A DNA stretch of 64,000 bases from Paenibacillus pabuli (lineage in GTDB: Bacteria > Bacillota > Bacilli > Paenibacillales > Paenibacillaceae): the NCBI RefSeq assembly GCF_023101145.1, contig NZ_CP073714.1:7378001-7442000 (forward strand). Direction: 5' to 3'. The position numbers were made by a program, and so were the translations under genes. Below are positions 52,440 through 60,887 of this stretch, piece by piece. The notes below the pieces were generated by a model. The model saw nothing but the letters and a program-made list of their open reading frames with translations. It was not told the origin of the DNA and searched no databases. Numbering within the stretch: position 1 is the first letter of the stretch; the number at the start of each line of letters is the position of its first letter.

Positions 52440-52708
52440 ATTTCATCTTACTGGATAAATTTGTAATTATCCATGTAAAAAGTATAGCTTGTCCCTCAAA
52501 AAGTATAGATGTTGGGCACTAGCATGATATGACCTAACCAAAGGCAATACACTTTATTATATTTACAAATCTATAAATATAGATATAATGTAATTCTGAG
52601 AACTTATTATATCGGCCATAATTTCACAGAAAGGCAAGGAGGTATTTTTCGGCTTATTATATCTATTTTTCTGTATATATAAATTAATTTGGAGGTCTAC
52701 ACTTTAAC
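52440..52708 (+). other. AT-rich leader region of the MFS gene with unpaired Shine-Dalgarno
   Basis: This AT-rich stretch contains TATAAT-like hexamers (about 52585), two copies of CTTATTATAT 50 bp apart (52603-52612 and 52653-52662) and a perfect AAGGAGGT (52636-52643) with no ATG, GTG or TTG at a usable distance. No gene was found. Confidence 0.45.
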
Positions 52709-53899
52709 ATGAAATCGAAATCACAACAGGTTAACCCGCTGCTCATCATCATTCTGGCGCTGGGTGTATTCGCCATCATCACTACAGAAATAGGCATTAT
52801 TGGAGTGCTGCCCCTGATCACGCAGAAATTCAACATCACCGCTGCACAGGCTGGATGGCTGGTAAGTATTTTCGCTCTCGTCGTTGCTGTGTCAGGCCCT
52901 TTCCTGACTTTGCTCGTATCTGGAATCAATCGTAAAGTCATATTGTTGACTGCTGTTCTGTTGTTTGCCATCTCGAATGTAGTCTATGCCTACACAACCC
53001 GCTTCGACATGATGTTCATTTTCCGGATTATCCCGGCCATCTTTCATCCGGTCTTCTTCTCCGTCGCTCTCGTCACGGGTGCCAAGCTGGTCCCACCGGA
53101 GAAAAGCAGTCAGGCGGTTGCCAAAGTGTTTACCGGGGTCACCGCTGGCTTTGCATTTGGCGTGCCCCTGACTTCCTACCTTGCGGAAAACTTCTCGCTG
53201 GAGGCTGCGTTTTGGTTCGGAGCGGTTGTCAGTATCGTTGCTTTCATCGGTATATGGATTTGGCTGCCCTCGATGCCTGTGCAAGAGAAGATGTCTTATG
53301 GGAAACAGATTGGCATTCTTCGTAAACCTGCGCTGTGGTTAAATATTTCCACTGTCATTCTTATTTTTGCAGCAATGTTCTCCGTATACAGTTATTTCGC
53401 CGAATACCTTGGGCAAGTTACCCGTATGGGCGGTTCGTGGATTAGCGTGATGCTCTTGGCCTTTGGTGTGATTATGATTGCCGGAAATTTGGTATTTGGA
53501 CAGCTTCTGCATCGGAATATTCCAAGGACCGTTCTTCTCTTCCCGGTACTGTACATGGCCGCTTATTTACTCGTTTTCTATGCAGGCTCCTATTTCATTC
53601 CGATGATGATCATGGTATTCGTCTGGGGTGCGATTCACTCTGGCGGTCTGATTGTCAGCCAAACTTGGCTTACGACGGAATCTCAGGAAGCACCGGAATT
53701 CGGAAATAGCCTCTTTGTCTCTTTCTCTAATCTGGGAATTACTCTCGGTACCTCCATTGGCGGCTGGTTCATTGCCCAACTTGGAATCCATCAGGTCATC
53801 TGGAGCGGAATCATCTTTGGTTTGCTAGCTCTGGTATCCATCGTTGTCAAAATAAAATTTTTCACATCCCGTAGTCGCAGTTCAATTGAGACCGTATAA
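52709..53899 (+). CDS. MFS transporter (DHA1 family, drug or sugar efflux)
   Basis: A 396-residue transporter with 12 predicted helices. Its DHA1 features are TTEIGIIGVLPLITQKFNITAAQAGWLVSIFALVVAVSGP at the N-terminus, RIIPAIFHPVFFSVALVTGAKLVPPEKSSQAVAKVF around helix 4 and GNSLFVSFSNLGITLGTSIGGWF near residue 340. This resembles the YdhP/AraJ/PbuE group, which exports arabinose, purines or drugs. A GGAGG lies 12 bp upstream. Its terminator overlaps the stop codon. Substrate unknown. Confidence 0.88.
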   Translation: MKSKSQQVNPLLIIILALGVFAIITTEIGIIGVLPLITQKFNITAAQAGWLVSIFALVVAVSGPFLTLLVSGINRKVILLTAVLLFAISNVVYAYTTRFDMMFIFRIIPAIFHPVFFSVALVTGAKLVPPEKSSQAVAKVFTGVTAGFAFGVPLTSYLAENFSLEAAFWFGAVVSIVAFIGIWIWLPSMPVQEKMSYGKQIGILRKPALWLNISTVILIFAAMFSVYSYFAEYLGQVTRMGGSWISVMLLAFGVIMIAGNLVFGQLLHRNIPRTVLLFPVLYMAAYLLVFYAGSYFIPMMIMVFVWGAIHSGGLIVSQTWLTTESQEAPEFGNSLFVSFSNLGITLGTSIGGWFIAQLGIHQVIWSGIIFGLLALVSIVVKIKFFTSRSRSSIETV

Positions 53900-53912
53900 G
53901 CGGTCTTTTTTA
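53889..53912 (+). terminator. Terminator overlapping the MFS stop codon
   Basis: AGACCG and CGGTCT pair around the TATAAG that contains the stop codon and are followed by six Ts. The hairpin starts inside the last codons of the gene. Confidence 0.75.
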
Positions 53913-54011
53913 TTTGTCATTTTGTGGTTTACATTTACCAAATGTTTATCTAGTATTAACTCCAATGACACATATCTTTACATAACACTAGATAACAAGG
54001 GAGATTACAAC

Positions 54012-56297
54012 ATGCGCAAATTTTCATTGAAACGTTACGCCGGATGGCCCTTATCATTCCTCTTATGTGCCTCCACCCTCTTCGCACCCTTCGCTTCCAC
54101 GCCAGCTCAGGCTGCTGAAGCAGACAAGGAAACCAAGATTACGTTGCTGGGAACATCGGATATTCATGGCCGATTTATGCCGTGGGACTATGCTCTGGAC
54201 GGTCCGAATCCAACAGGAAGCATGACTCAGCTGTACACGATTGTAAAAAAAGTACGTGCTGAGAATCCAAATACGATTCTGCTGGATGCAGGCGACATGA
54301 TTCAGGACAATTCGGCTGAACTGTTCAACGATCAACCCCAATCTCCCATGATGGTCGCAATGAACGAAATGAAATATGACGCATGGGTCATGGGAAATCA
54401 TGAATTTAACTTTGGATTGGATGTATTAGAGAAGATTTCCTCACAGTTCAAGGGACAACCCTTGGTAGGTAACATTTTCAAAGAAAACGGCGACCGCTAC
54501 ATGCCTGCCTATACGATCATTGAGAAAGACGGCATCAAGGTTGGCGTCATCGGAATGAACACACCTATGATTACCGAGTTCGAGAAAGGTACGGATCACC
54601 TGGACGGCATCATTGTCAAAGACCCGGTGGAAGAGACGAAAAAGGCCATCGCCGAGCTGAAAGGCAAAGTCGACGTCATGGTTGGACTCATGCATATGGG
54701 ACTGGACAACGAGAACGGGAACCCGGGCACCGGGGTTACGGATATCGCCAATGCCAACCCGGAGCTGGCTGCCATTTTTGCCGGACACATGCATACGCTG
54801 ATTGAATCCCAAACGGTTAACGGTGTATTGATCTCCGAGCCGAACAAATACGGTTCACACATTTCACGGATTGACCTGACGTTTGCCAAAGAAGGCGACA
54901 AGGTTGTACTGAAAAGCAAGGAAGCTCAAGCACTCGCTGTAAAAGCAGCGGATGGCTCTTATGAAGTGTCCGATCCCGGACTGGAAGATACTCTGCATCC
55001 GTTTCACGAATTCGCTCGTGCCGATGCCAACATTGAAGTAGCCGAACTAAAAGGAACCAACCTGGTACCAGCGGATGAGATCAAAGGTATTCCTGCTGTG
55101 CAGATTCAAGAGACACCACTCTCCGATTTCTTCACGGAAGTCATGCTGCATTATAGCGATGCCGACGTAGTCGCGCACCAGATCGATAACGATAAGGCCA
55201 AGCTGGATGTCGGACCGATCAAGAAAAAGGATATTGCGTTTAACTACCAATATACCTTTGGTGAAGTAACGGTATATGAAGTGACCGGACGTGATCTGAA
55301 GGATTACATGGAATGGTCTGCGGGTTATTTTAACTCCACACGTCCTGGTGATGTGACGATCAGCTTTGATCCAAAACGACGTGCTTCCAAATACAGCACC
55401 GACGATTTCTTCGGCGGAGTGACGTATGAGATTGACCTGACCAAGCCTTACGGCAGTCGGATTACGAACCTCAAATACAGCAATGGCAAAGTGGTTAAAG
55501 AAGACGATACACTCAAGCTCGGCATGAATGCCTACCGGATGGAAGCCCTGATTGCCAAAGGTGGAGCGCTGGAAGGACGTAAGTTCAAGCAGTTGTGGTC
55601 CTCCAAGGATGCTTCGGCATTTGGCGAGATTCAAGGTACGATCCGTAATCTGTCCATTGCTTATCTGAAAGACGTCATGAAAGGAGTCTACGAACCGAAA
55701 ATCCAGCACAACTGGAAAATCACCGGTGTGGATCTGACAGCACCTGCACGTGCAGATGTCGTAGAGTTGATTAATGATGGCATCATGTCTGTTCCGACAA
55801 CGGAAGATGGCAAGTATACCAATATTGCGTCCATTAACATTTTGGATGCGGTGACTGAAGAAGAGATGACTGCTCTTGCCGCCAAAGCGAACGTAAGTAT
55901 CGCGAAATTCTCTGGTGTCAAAACCAAAGGTGAGTTCTATCAAGAGCTGAATAAAGCTCGCAAGGCATCCACTGGGATTGGCGAGGAAGAGACTACTACA
56001 CCTGAGAAGCCGACAACACCAACGGTACCGAAACCAGACACATCGAAACCCGGCAAACCATCGACATCACCAAGTACAAGTAAACCGGGTACAGTTGTTA
56101 AAGGTAAACAAGCCAAGGTTACTGCGACCTACCTGAATGTTCGCTCCAGCGCTTCATCCAATTCCAAAGTAGTTACTGCCGTACCGAAAGGCACCGTCCT
56201 TGAGGTAATCAGTACAGATAAGTATGGTTGGGTCAAAGTGAAACTGGATGGACGCGCAGCTTATGTCTACGGAAAATATGTAACTATGCTGAAATAG
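54012..56297 (+). CDS. Secreted 5'-nucleotidase/UDP-sugar hydrolase-type protein with SH3 domain
   Basis: A 761-residue exported enzyme: signal peptide (about 1-34), metallophosphoesterase domain (ITLLGTSDIHGRF near 42, LLDAGDMIQDN near 92, VMGNHEFNFGLD near 128, GLMHMG, FAGHMHT near 260), then a 5'-nucleotidase C-terminal domain (about 350-560, NYQYTFGEVTVYEVTG). A helical segment, a Pro/Thr/Ser/Lys linker (about 665-695) and a C-terminal bacterial SH3 domain (TATYLNVRSSASSNSKVV to AYVYGKYVTML) that binds cell wall follow. It would hydrolyse extracellular nucleotides or cyclic phosphodiesters. ATG 54012 follows AAGGGAG; the frame extends 42 codons upstream without support. Confidence 0.92.
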   Translation: MRKFSLKRYAGWPLSFLLCASTLFAPFASTPAQAAEADKETKITLLGTSDIHGRFMPWDYALDGPNPTGSMTQLYTIVKKVRAENPNTILLDAGDMIQDNSAELFNDQPQSPMMVAMNEMKYDAWVMGNHEFNFGLDVLEKISSQFKGQPLVGNIFKENGDRYMPAYTIIEKDGIKVGVIGMNTPMITEFEKGTDHLDGIIVKDPVEETKKAIAELKGKVDVMVGLMHMGLDNENGNPGTGVTDIANANPELAAIFAGHMHTLIESQTVNGVLISEPNKYGSHISRIDLTFAKEGDKVVLKSKEAQALAVKAADGSYEVSDPGLEDTLHPFHEFARADANIEVAELKGTNLVPADEIKGIPAVQIQETPLSDFFTEVMLHYSDADVVAHQIDNDKAKLDVGPIKKKDIAFNYQYTFGEVTVYEVTGRDLKDYMEWSAGYFNSTRPGDVTISFDPKRRASKYSTDDFFGGVTYEIDLTKPYGSRITNLKYSNGKVVKEDDTLKLGMNAYRMEALIAKGGALEGRKFKQLWSSKDASAFGEIQGTIRNLSIAYLKDVMKGVYEPKIQHNWKITGVDLTAPARADVVELINDGIMSVPTTEDGKYTNIASINILDAVTEEEMTALAAKANVSIAKFSGVKTKGEFYQELNKARKASTGIGEEETTTPEKPTTPTVPKPDTSKPGKPSTSPSTSKPGTVVKGKQAKVTATYLNVRSSASSNSKVVTAVPKGTVLEVISTDKYGWVKVKLDGRAAYVYGKYVTMLK

Positions 56298-56349
56298 ATT
56301 AACAGTTGACGACTCTAGGTAATTAATCAATTTAATCTATTTTATAGGA

Positions 56350-56390
56350 AAGACCTCCTCCACAATGCATGTGGAAGAGGTCTTTTTTAT
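56350..56390. terminator. Bidirectional terminator
   Basis: AAAGACCTCcTCCAC pairs with GTGGAaGAGGTCTTT around AATGCAT, between convergent nucleotidase and lipoprotein genes. Confidence 0.85.
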
Positions 56391-56412
56391 TCTATGAGTC
56401 ACTCGTGTTCAC

Positions 56413-57108
56413 CTACTCCTGCGCCAAGCTTCGAACCTTTTTCACAAACTGCTCCAGCCTGATTCCATTTGTTTGTTTGGTGAATTCAAGCGCTTTGTTC
56501 GAGAACCCACCGTAGGCAGAAAGGACATAATTCCCGTCGACGATATAGTACGTACCATAACGAGAGAAGGAATAACCTCCACGTTGCTCGGGTCCAACTC
56601 CCTTTTTGATCGCTGTAACGATTCTCTGGCCAGGTTTAAGTTCAGGTTCGATCCCTGCAAACGCTGCGTTATAGAATAGAAATGTTTCCTTGGCTACATC
56701 TCCTCCTGTAATCACTTCGTGCACCTTTACCTCGTAAGAGACGAACTCAGCTTCGTAGGGGGTCATTCCCGCAGTCTCCTGCTTGTCTGCCATTTTGCGT
56801 TCGGGTGTGTCTGGTTCAGTGGTTAACACCATGCTGAAATTCGGCAGAACGCTCACAACCTCTGCCACAATAACTGCATCTGAGAAGTCCATGATCTCTC
56901 TAAAGGTCACTTTTTTCATCCATGGAGTCACAAGAGATTGCGGCGATAATGGGTAGTCCTCCCTCAGTTCCTGCAACCTGTCTTGGGAGAGAACATCTAA
57001 AAAATCTGATTCATCATCATCTGAGTTAGAAAAAGGGGGCAAGCAACCCAATAGACCGACTGTTAACGTGATTACAAACAACCAGCACACTACACGAAGT
57101 TGTGTCAC
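56413..57108 (-). CDS. Hypothetical lipoprotein
   Basis: A 231-residue exported protein with a lipobox VGLLGC (Cys near 22) and an acidic tether. The main domain begins VTFREIMDFSDAVIVAEVVSVLPNFS and includes VSYEVKVHEVITGGDVAKETFLFYN and a FSRYGTYYIVDGNYVLSAYGG segment. I do not recognise the family. GTG 57108 lies 10 bp after GGAGG. It follows the macrolide phosphotransferase gene by 36 bp on the same strand, so it may be co-expressed. Confidence 0.8.
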   Translation of the reverse strand: MTQLRVVCWLFVITLTVGLLGCLPPFSNSDDDESDFLDVLSQDRLQELREDYPLSPQSLVTPWMKKVTFREIMDFSDAVIVAEVVSVLPNFSMVLTTEPDTPERKMADKQETAGMTPYEAEFVSYEVKVHEVITGGDVAKETFLFYNAAFAGIEPELKPGQRIVTAIKKGVGPEQRGGYSFSRYGTYYIVDGNYVLSAYGGFSNKALEFTKQTNGIRLEQFVKKVRSLAQE

Positions 57109-57144
57109 GCACCCTTCTCCTCCCCAGTGTTTTCTCACCTTATA

Positions 57145-58083
57145 TTAATCCCGCTTAACGTCCCAGCTCGCAAGCATGCCTTTCGCCATTTCCATATTGG
57201 ATTCTTCCCCAGTGATCAACGCAAACTGCGCAACAATTGCCGGATATGCCGCCCACTGCTCCCGAATATGCTCCAGCATCCGCGGCCATACCCTTCCCCC
57301 TGCTTTCTCATAGCGATGGAGCAAATCCCGCAACCCCTCCTCTTCGAAGAGCGCATAATAGATGACAAAATCCTTGCCCGGGTCGGCAATCTCTGCTTCT
57401 GTCCAGTCAATTAACCCCGTTACCCGCTGGGCATCATCGACGATAATATGTGGCGGATGCAGGTCGCCGTGATTGAACGTTGAGTGCTCAGGCCAGTAGC
57501 TGTCCGTTGTCAGCCACGTTTCCCACCGACTGGCCAGTTGATCTGGTACCGCAAAGCTTTGTTTAATCTCCTCAATATTGGCTGCAAAAGCTTTACGAGC
57601 TTCTGTAGGCGTCTTGCTGCGCACTCCGCCCTTTACCGCCTCATCAGGATCAATGTTATGCAATGCGGCGAGGGTAGCAGCGAGCGAATCGAAGAAATCA
57701 TCGGATAATCTTTCCTGTGGAAATCGCCATGTGTATCCTCCCCCTGCCGGATCAACGACCGCTATCGGTTCTCCATCAAGTAAAGGATAAGCGATCAGCT
57801 CCGGCGTACAAATCCGCCATTCCGGCACCTCTACAGGCAGATGACTTTTGACAACCTCCAGCACCTTGCGCTCATTTTCAGCCCGTTCCCATACATCCTC
57901 GCGGCGTGGCTGGCGCAGTATCCACTGTTGTCCCTGTTCATCGGTGGCAAACCCTACACGAAAGTCCATACCGGACTCATTGATTATCACGGATTCCTCA
58001 GCAATATGAAGCCCGTTCTGTGCAGCTAAAGATGTTAGTTCCTTTTGAAATTCCAACTGCTCATTCACGTTCGATTTTGTCAT
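57145..58083 (-). CDS. mph: Macrolide 2'-phosphotransferase (Mph family)
   Basis: A 312-residue antibiotic kinase. Its N-terminal lobe (INESGMDFRVGFATDEQGQQWILRQPRREDVW) and LIAYPLLDGEPIAVVD match the Mph(B)-type macrolide kinases I know. The catalytic loop is FNHGDLHPPHIIVDD near 215 and the metal motif is GLIDWTEAEIADPGKDF near 235. These enzymes inactivate erythromycin-like macrolides by GTP-dependent phosphorylation of the desosamine 2'-OH. ATG 58083 follows GGGAG. Upstream lie a leader peptide gene with an Arg-Leu-Arg end and an attenuator, which strongly favours macrolide as the inducer. Confidence 0.9.
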   Translation of the reverse strand: MTKSNVNEQLEFQKELTSLAAQNGLHIAEESVIINESGMDFRVGFATDEQGQQWILRQPRREDVWERAENERKVLEVVKSHLPVEVPEWRICTPELIAYPLLDGEPIAVVDPAGGGYTWRFPQERLSDDFFDSLAATLAALHNIDPDEAVKGGVRSKTPTEARKAFAANIEEIKQSFAVPDQLASRWETWLTTDSYWPEHSTFNHGDLHPPHIIVDDAQRVTGLIDWTEAEIADPGKDFVIYYALFEEEGLRDLLHRYEKAGGRVWPRMLEHIREQWAAYPAIVAQFALITGEESNMEMAKGMLASWDVKRD

Positions 58084-58113
58084 TTCAGGATCTCCCCTTT
58101 TCCTCAATAAAAT

Positions 58114-58287
58114 AAAAAAACACAGACATCCATGCCTGTGCAGTCTATTTCGGATATTAGGTATACCTGAATGCTCGCAGAAAAATAGTAGTACATCAAA
58201 GAACCACTCTCAATGAGAGCGTTTCTTTCACGACTAGCGGCATACGTGTAAATAGGCAAACCGATCCCGATGAGCTGCACACAGGCA
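58114..58287 (-). promoter_or_regulatory. Attenuator before mph: terminator with antiterminator arm
   Basis: On the minus strand CACAGGCAT and ATGTCTGTG form a terminator stem with seven Ts (58140-58107). An upstream segment, TGCCTGTG (58287-58280), is the exact complement of the stem's first arm, CACAGGCA (58140-58133), and could pair with it to prevent termination. Further hairpins (GCGAAAC/GTTTCGC at about 58316-58301, CTCTCA/TGAGAG at about 58220) lie between leader and terminator. The layout fits transcription attenuation by ribosome stalling. Confidence 0.75.
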
Positions 58288-58320
58288 GTAATACAGCAAG
58301 CGAAACAACGTTTCGCCATA

Positions 58321-58347
58321 CTATCTCAATCGGGAAAAATTTATCAC
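58321..58347 (-). CDS. Macrolide-sensing leader peptide upstream of mph
   Basis: An eight-codon frame, GTG to TAG, encoding MINFSRLR. GGAGGG lies 6 bp before the GTG. It ends in Arg-Leu-Arg, the R-X-R type of arrest motif at which macrolide-bound ribosomes stall, as known for the ErmD leader. Stalling at this site would alter folding of the RNA just downstream, including the segment that can pair with the mph terminator. Found by eye; translation not proven. Confidence 0.7.
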   Translation of the reverse strand: MINFSRLR

Positions 58348-58514
58348 ACGTATCCCTCCGTTCCGCAAGTTACCCATATGTTAACATATTCCATTTCCCT
58401 GTTCCAGCTTAAATGGCGGTTTTTCTGTTATTTTTTCAGCGATGTGCAGGAACCTTGGTGGCTCAAAAACCGTCATACGTATAGAACCATTACAAAGAAT
58501 GAGGTGATCAACGA

Positions 58515-58871
58515 ATGTCCATTGTGCGAAAATTATCTTTAATGCCGCTCATTTTGCTTCTGTTAACGCTAGGATGTTCAGAAGAATCAGCAGAAAAGGA
58601 GGAGAGGAACGCTCCTGTTAGCGGAGTGATCACGGATTTTGTTGAAGAAAAGGGACAGGTCCTCATCAATAATGAAGAAGATAACGGTGTTGAATCAGGC
58701 CCCATCTTGATTTCACTTCATACAAATGCCGAACTTATCATCAATGGTAAAACCGTCTCTGCCCCTTTGGATGGAACATTGGTTGGACGCAGAGCTGAAG
58801 TTTGGACAGGTCCGTCTATCGCCAAATCCTTTCCCCCGCAGACCACAGCCTTGAGGATGATTATTCATTAA
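58515..58871 (+). CDS. Small lipoprotein, DUF3221-like
   Basis: A 118-residue exported protein with lipobox LLTLGC (Cys near 21), a charged tether and an OB-like domain (SGVITDFVEEKGQVLINNEE, then GKTVSAPLDGTLVGRRAEVWTGPSIAKSFPPQTTA) resembling DUF3221-type domains of Bacillus YobA-like lipoproteins. GAGGTGA lies 7 bp before the ATG. Divergent from the mph leader. Function unknown. Confidence 0.82.
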   Translation: MSIVRKLSLMPLILLLLTLGCSEESAEKEERNAPVSGVITDFVEEKGQVLINNEEDNGVESGPILISLHTNAELIINGKTVSAPLDGTLVGRRAEVWTGPSIAKSFPPQTTALRMIIH

Positions 58872-58897
58872 CAAAAGACAAAGCAACCGATACATTT

Positions 58898-58913
58898 CGT
58901 TTCACGTGGAACT
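58898..58913. promoter_or_regulatory. Second parS-like site
   Basis: CGTTTCACGTGGAACT, identical to 9402-9417 and near-palindromic, lies between the DUF3221-like and helicase genes. It differs from the ParB site TGTTTCACGTGGAACA only at the first and last base. Nothing else was recognised in the 282-bp gap 58872-59153. Confidence 0.45.
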
Positions 58914-59153
58914 ACTTTGATACACCTTCTTTTTCAGAAGTGATGGCTTTCATAGAAGAACAGCGACAGACCTTAGCCCCGAAAAGTGTCAGTAATCTAG
59001 TTGCTCACAGCAATTACTCCGTTAGCGCACCTCTATATAGAGTATAATAAAGAGGTATACGATAAATGTACGGTGCAATGCTTGTATATAAGCATATGGA
59101 TAATTCGATTCCAGACGCTCCTGTATTCAAAACTAACGTAAAAGAGGTTAACG

Positions 59154-60599
59154 ATGAGTAAGCAACAATTTAAAGATTATGGACTTGGCGAAGAAATCGT
59201 AAAAGCGCTGGATAGCCTGGGCTATGAAACCCCAACGGAGGTTCAGACCAAAGTTATTCCGGTAGCCCTTGAAAATAAAGATCTTGTGGTCAAATCCCAA
59301 ACAGGCAGCGGGAAAACAGCCGCCTACGGTATTCCAGTCTGTGAGCTGGTAGATTGGAACGAAAATAAACCCCAGGCTTTGATACTCACGCCAACCCGCG
59401 AGCTGGCTTTGCAAGTCAACGAAGACATTACCAATATCGGTCGTTTTAAACGCATTAAAGCAACCGCACTATACGGGCAGTCTCCTTTTCATGTTCAAAA
59501 AGCCGAGTTAAAACAAAGAACACATGTCGCTGTAGGTACACCTGGAAGGGTACTGGACCATATCGAACGCGGCACCCTGCCGCTGGATCGGATCTCATAC
59601 CTTGTCATTGACGAAGCCGATGAGATGCTGAATATGGGCTTCATCGAAACAGTGCAGTCCATTATTCAAGCACTGCCTAGCGAACGAGTGACGATGTTAT
59701 TTTCCGCGACGTTCCCTGAAGATGTAGCCAAGCTGTCCCGCAAATACATGAACAACCCGGTGGAGATTGAGATCAAGGCAAGCGGTCTTACAACAGCCAC
59801 GATTGAACATGCTGTGATTCATGTACCGGAGGTGAACAAAACAGCGCTGCTTCAAGACTTGTTCATTGTCGAGAACCCGGATAGCTGTATCGTGTTTTGT
59901 CGTACGCAAGAGAACGTGGATAAACTGTTCCGGGTCATGGCAGACCTCGATTATCCAGCGGATCGCATCCACGGAGGTATGGAACAAGATGAGCGCATCG
60001 AAGTGATGAATGCATTCCGAAGAGGACAATTTCGTTATCTGATTGCAACGGATGTAGCCGCGCGCGGGATTGATATCACGAATATTACCCACGTCATCAA
60101 CTACGATATTCCTTTGGAAAAAGAAGGATATGTGCACCGTACAGGTCGTACGGGCCGCGCCGGGAAAACAGGTAAAGCCTTTACTTTGGTTACCCCGAAG
60201 GATGGCAGACGTCTGGCCGAGATCGAATCGTATATCGGATTTGAAATCCCTGTCGTTAAAGCTCCTTCCGAGGATGCTGTAGACCGTCGCCGGGAAGAGT
60301 TCGAGAAGCGTTTGAAGATCGTGCCTGAACGCAAAAAGGACAAGCGTGAACAGTTGAACCAGCAGATCATAAAGCTGAACTTCAACGGAGGCAAGAAAAA
60401 GAAACTCCGTGCGGTAGACTTTGTGGGCACCATCGCCAAGATTGAAGGCGTCACGGCAGACGACATCGGGATTATTACTATTCTGGACAATGTAACCGAT
60501 GTGGAAATTTTGAATGGCAAAGGCCCACTCGTGCTTGAGGTTATGCAGAATACAACAATCAAACGCATGCAGCTCAAGGTTCGCAAAGGAAAAAAATAA
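59154..60599 (+). CDS. dbpA: DEAD-box ATP-dependent RNA helicase (DbpA/YxiN type)
   Basis: A 481-residue helicase with all core motifs: Q motif (FKDYGLGEEIVKALDSLGYETPTEVQ), Walker A SQTGSGKTAAY near 48, PTRELALQ, TPGRVLDH, DEAD near 153, SAT, and in the second domain GIDITNITHVINYDIP and YVHRTGRTGRAGKTG. The C-terminal about 75 residues (KKKKLRAVDFVGTIAKIEGVTADDIGIITILDN) are the DbpA RNA-binding domain, which targets helix 92 of 23S rRNA, so it acts in 50S ribosome assembly. Preceded by AGAGG; own terminator. Confidence 0.93.
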   Translation: MSKQQFKDYGLGEEIVKALDSLGYETPTEVQTKVIPVALENKDLVVKSQTGSGKTAAYGIPVCELVDWNENKPQALILTPTRELALQVNEDITNIGRFKRIKATALYGQSPFHVQKAELKQRTHVAVGTPGRVLDHIERGTLPLDRISYLVIDEADEMLNMGFIETVQSIIQALPSERVTMLFSATFPEDVAKLSRKYMNNPVEIEIKASGLTTATIEHAVIHVPEVNKTALLQDLFIVENPDSCIVFCRTQENVDKLFRVMADLDYPADRIHGGMEQDERIEVMNAFRRGQFRYLIATDVAARGIDITNITHVINYDIPLEKEGYVHRTGRTGRAGKTGKAFTLVTPKDGRRLAEIESYIGFEIPVVKAPSEDAVDRRREEFEKRLKIVPERKKDKREQLNQQIIKLNFNGGKKKKLRAVDFVGTIAKIEGVTADDIGIITILDNVTDVEILNGKGPLVLEVMQNTTIKRMQLKVRKGKK

Positions 60600-60638
60600 G
60601 ATGTGCAGCATCAACAAATCCGAATAGAATTCGCAGCA

Positions 60639-60681
60639 AACAGACTGGTGAGTCTTTGGACTTCCGGTCTGTTTTGTTTTT
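60639..60681 (+). terminator. Terminator of the helicase gene
   Basis: AACAGACTGG and CCGGTCTGTT pair around a 13-base loop and are followed by a T-rich tract. Confidence 0.8.
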
Positions 60682-60887
60682 AATGGGATGCTACATATCC
60701 AAGTCAAAAGCCAAAGATGCCAAAAGCCACGCATAATGCAGGTAGCTTCCTCGCTATCGCCGCTATATTCCAGACAAAGTTCCATTTGTTCATCAGGGTA
60801 CACATTGTTCACTTGTACAGAAATTCATTTTAATTACACTGAATATGTAATCGCTTCACCAAGGACCGATATTAGGAGGTGTGTGTA

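Noticed and set aside
53886..54011. N-terminal extension of the 5'-nucleotidase frame
   Set aside because: It overlaps the MFS stop codon and terminator; the signal peptide starts at ATG 54012 behind AAGGGAG.
58104..58319. 71-residue minus-strand frame in the mph leader
   Set aside because: It runs through the attenuator hairpins and terminator and has no ribosome site; the eight-codon leader just upstream has one.
58802..59047. 81-residue plus-strand frame after the DUF3221-like gene
   Set aside because: Its start lies inside that gene, there is no ribosome site, and the sequence is not recognisable, although its second half looks mildly protein-like.
60846..60858. TGTAATCGCTTCA as a cre site before the GH43 gene
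   Set aside because: The first half fits the cre consensus but the last three positions do not.
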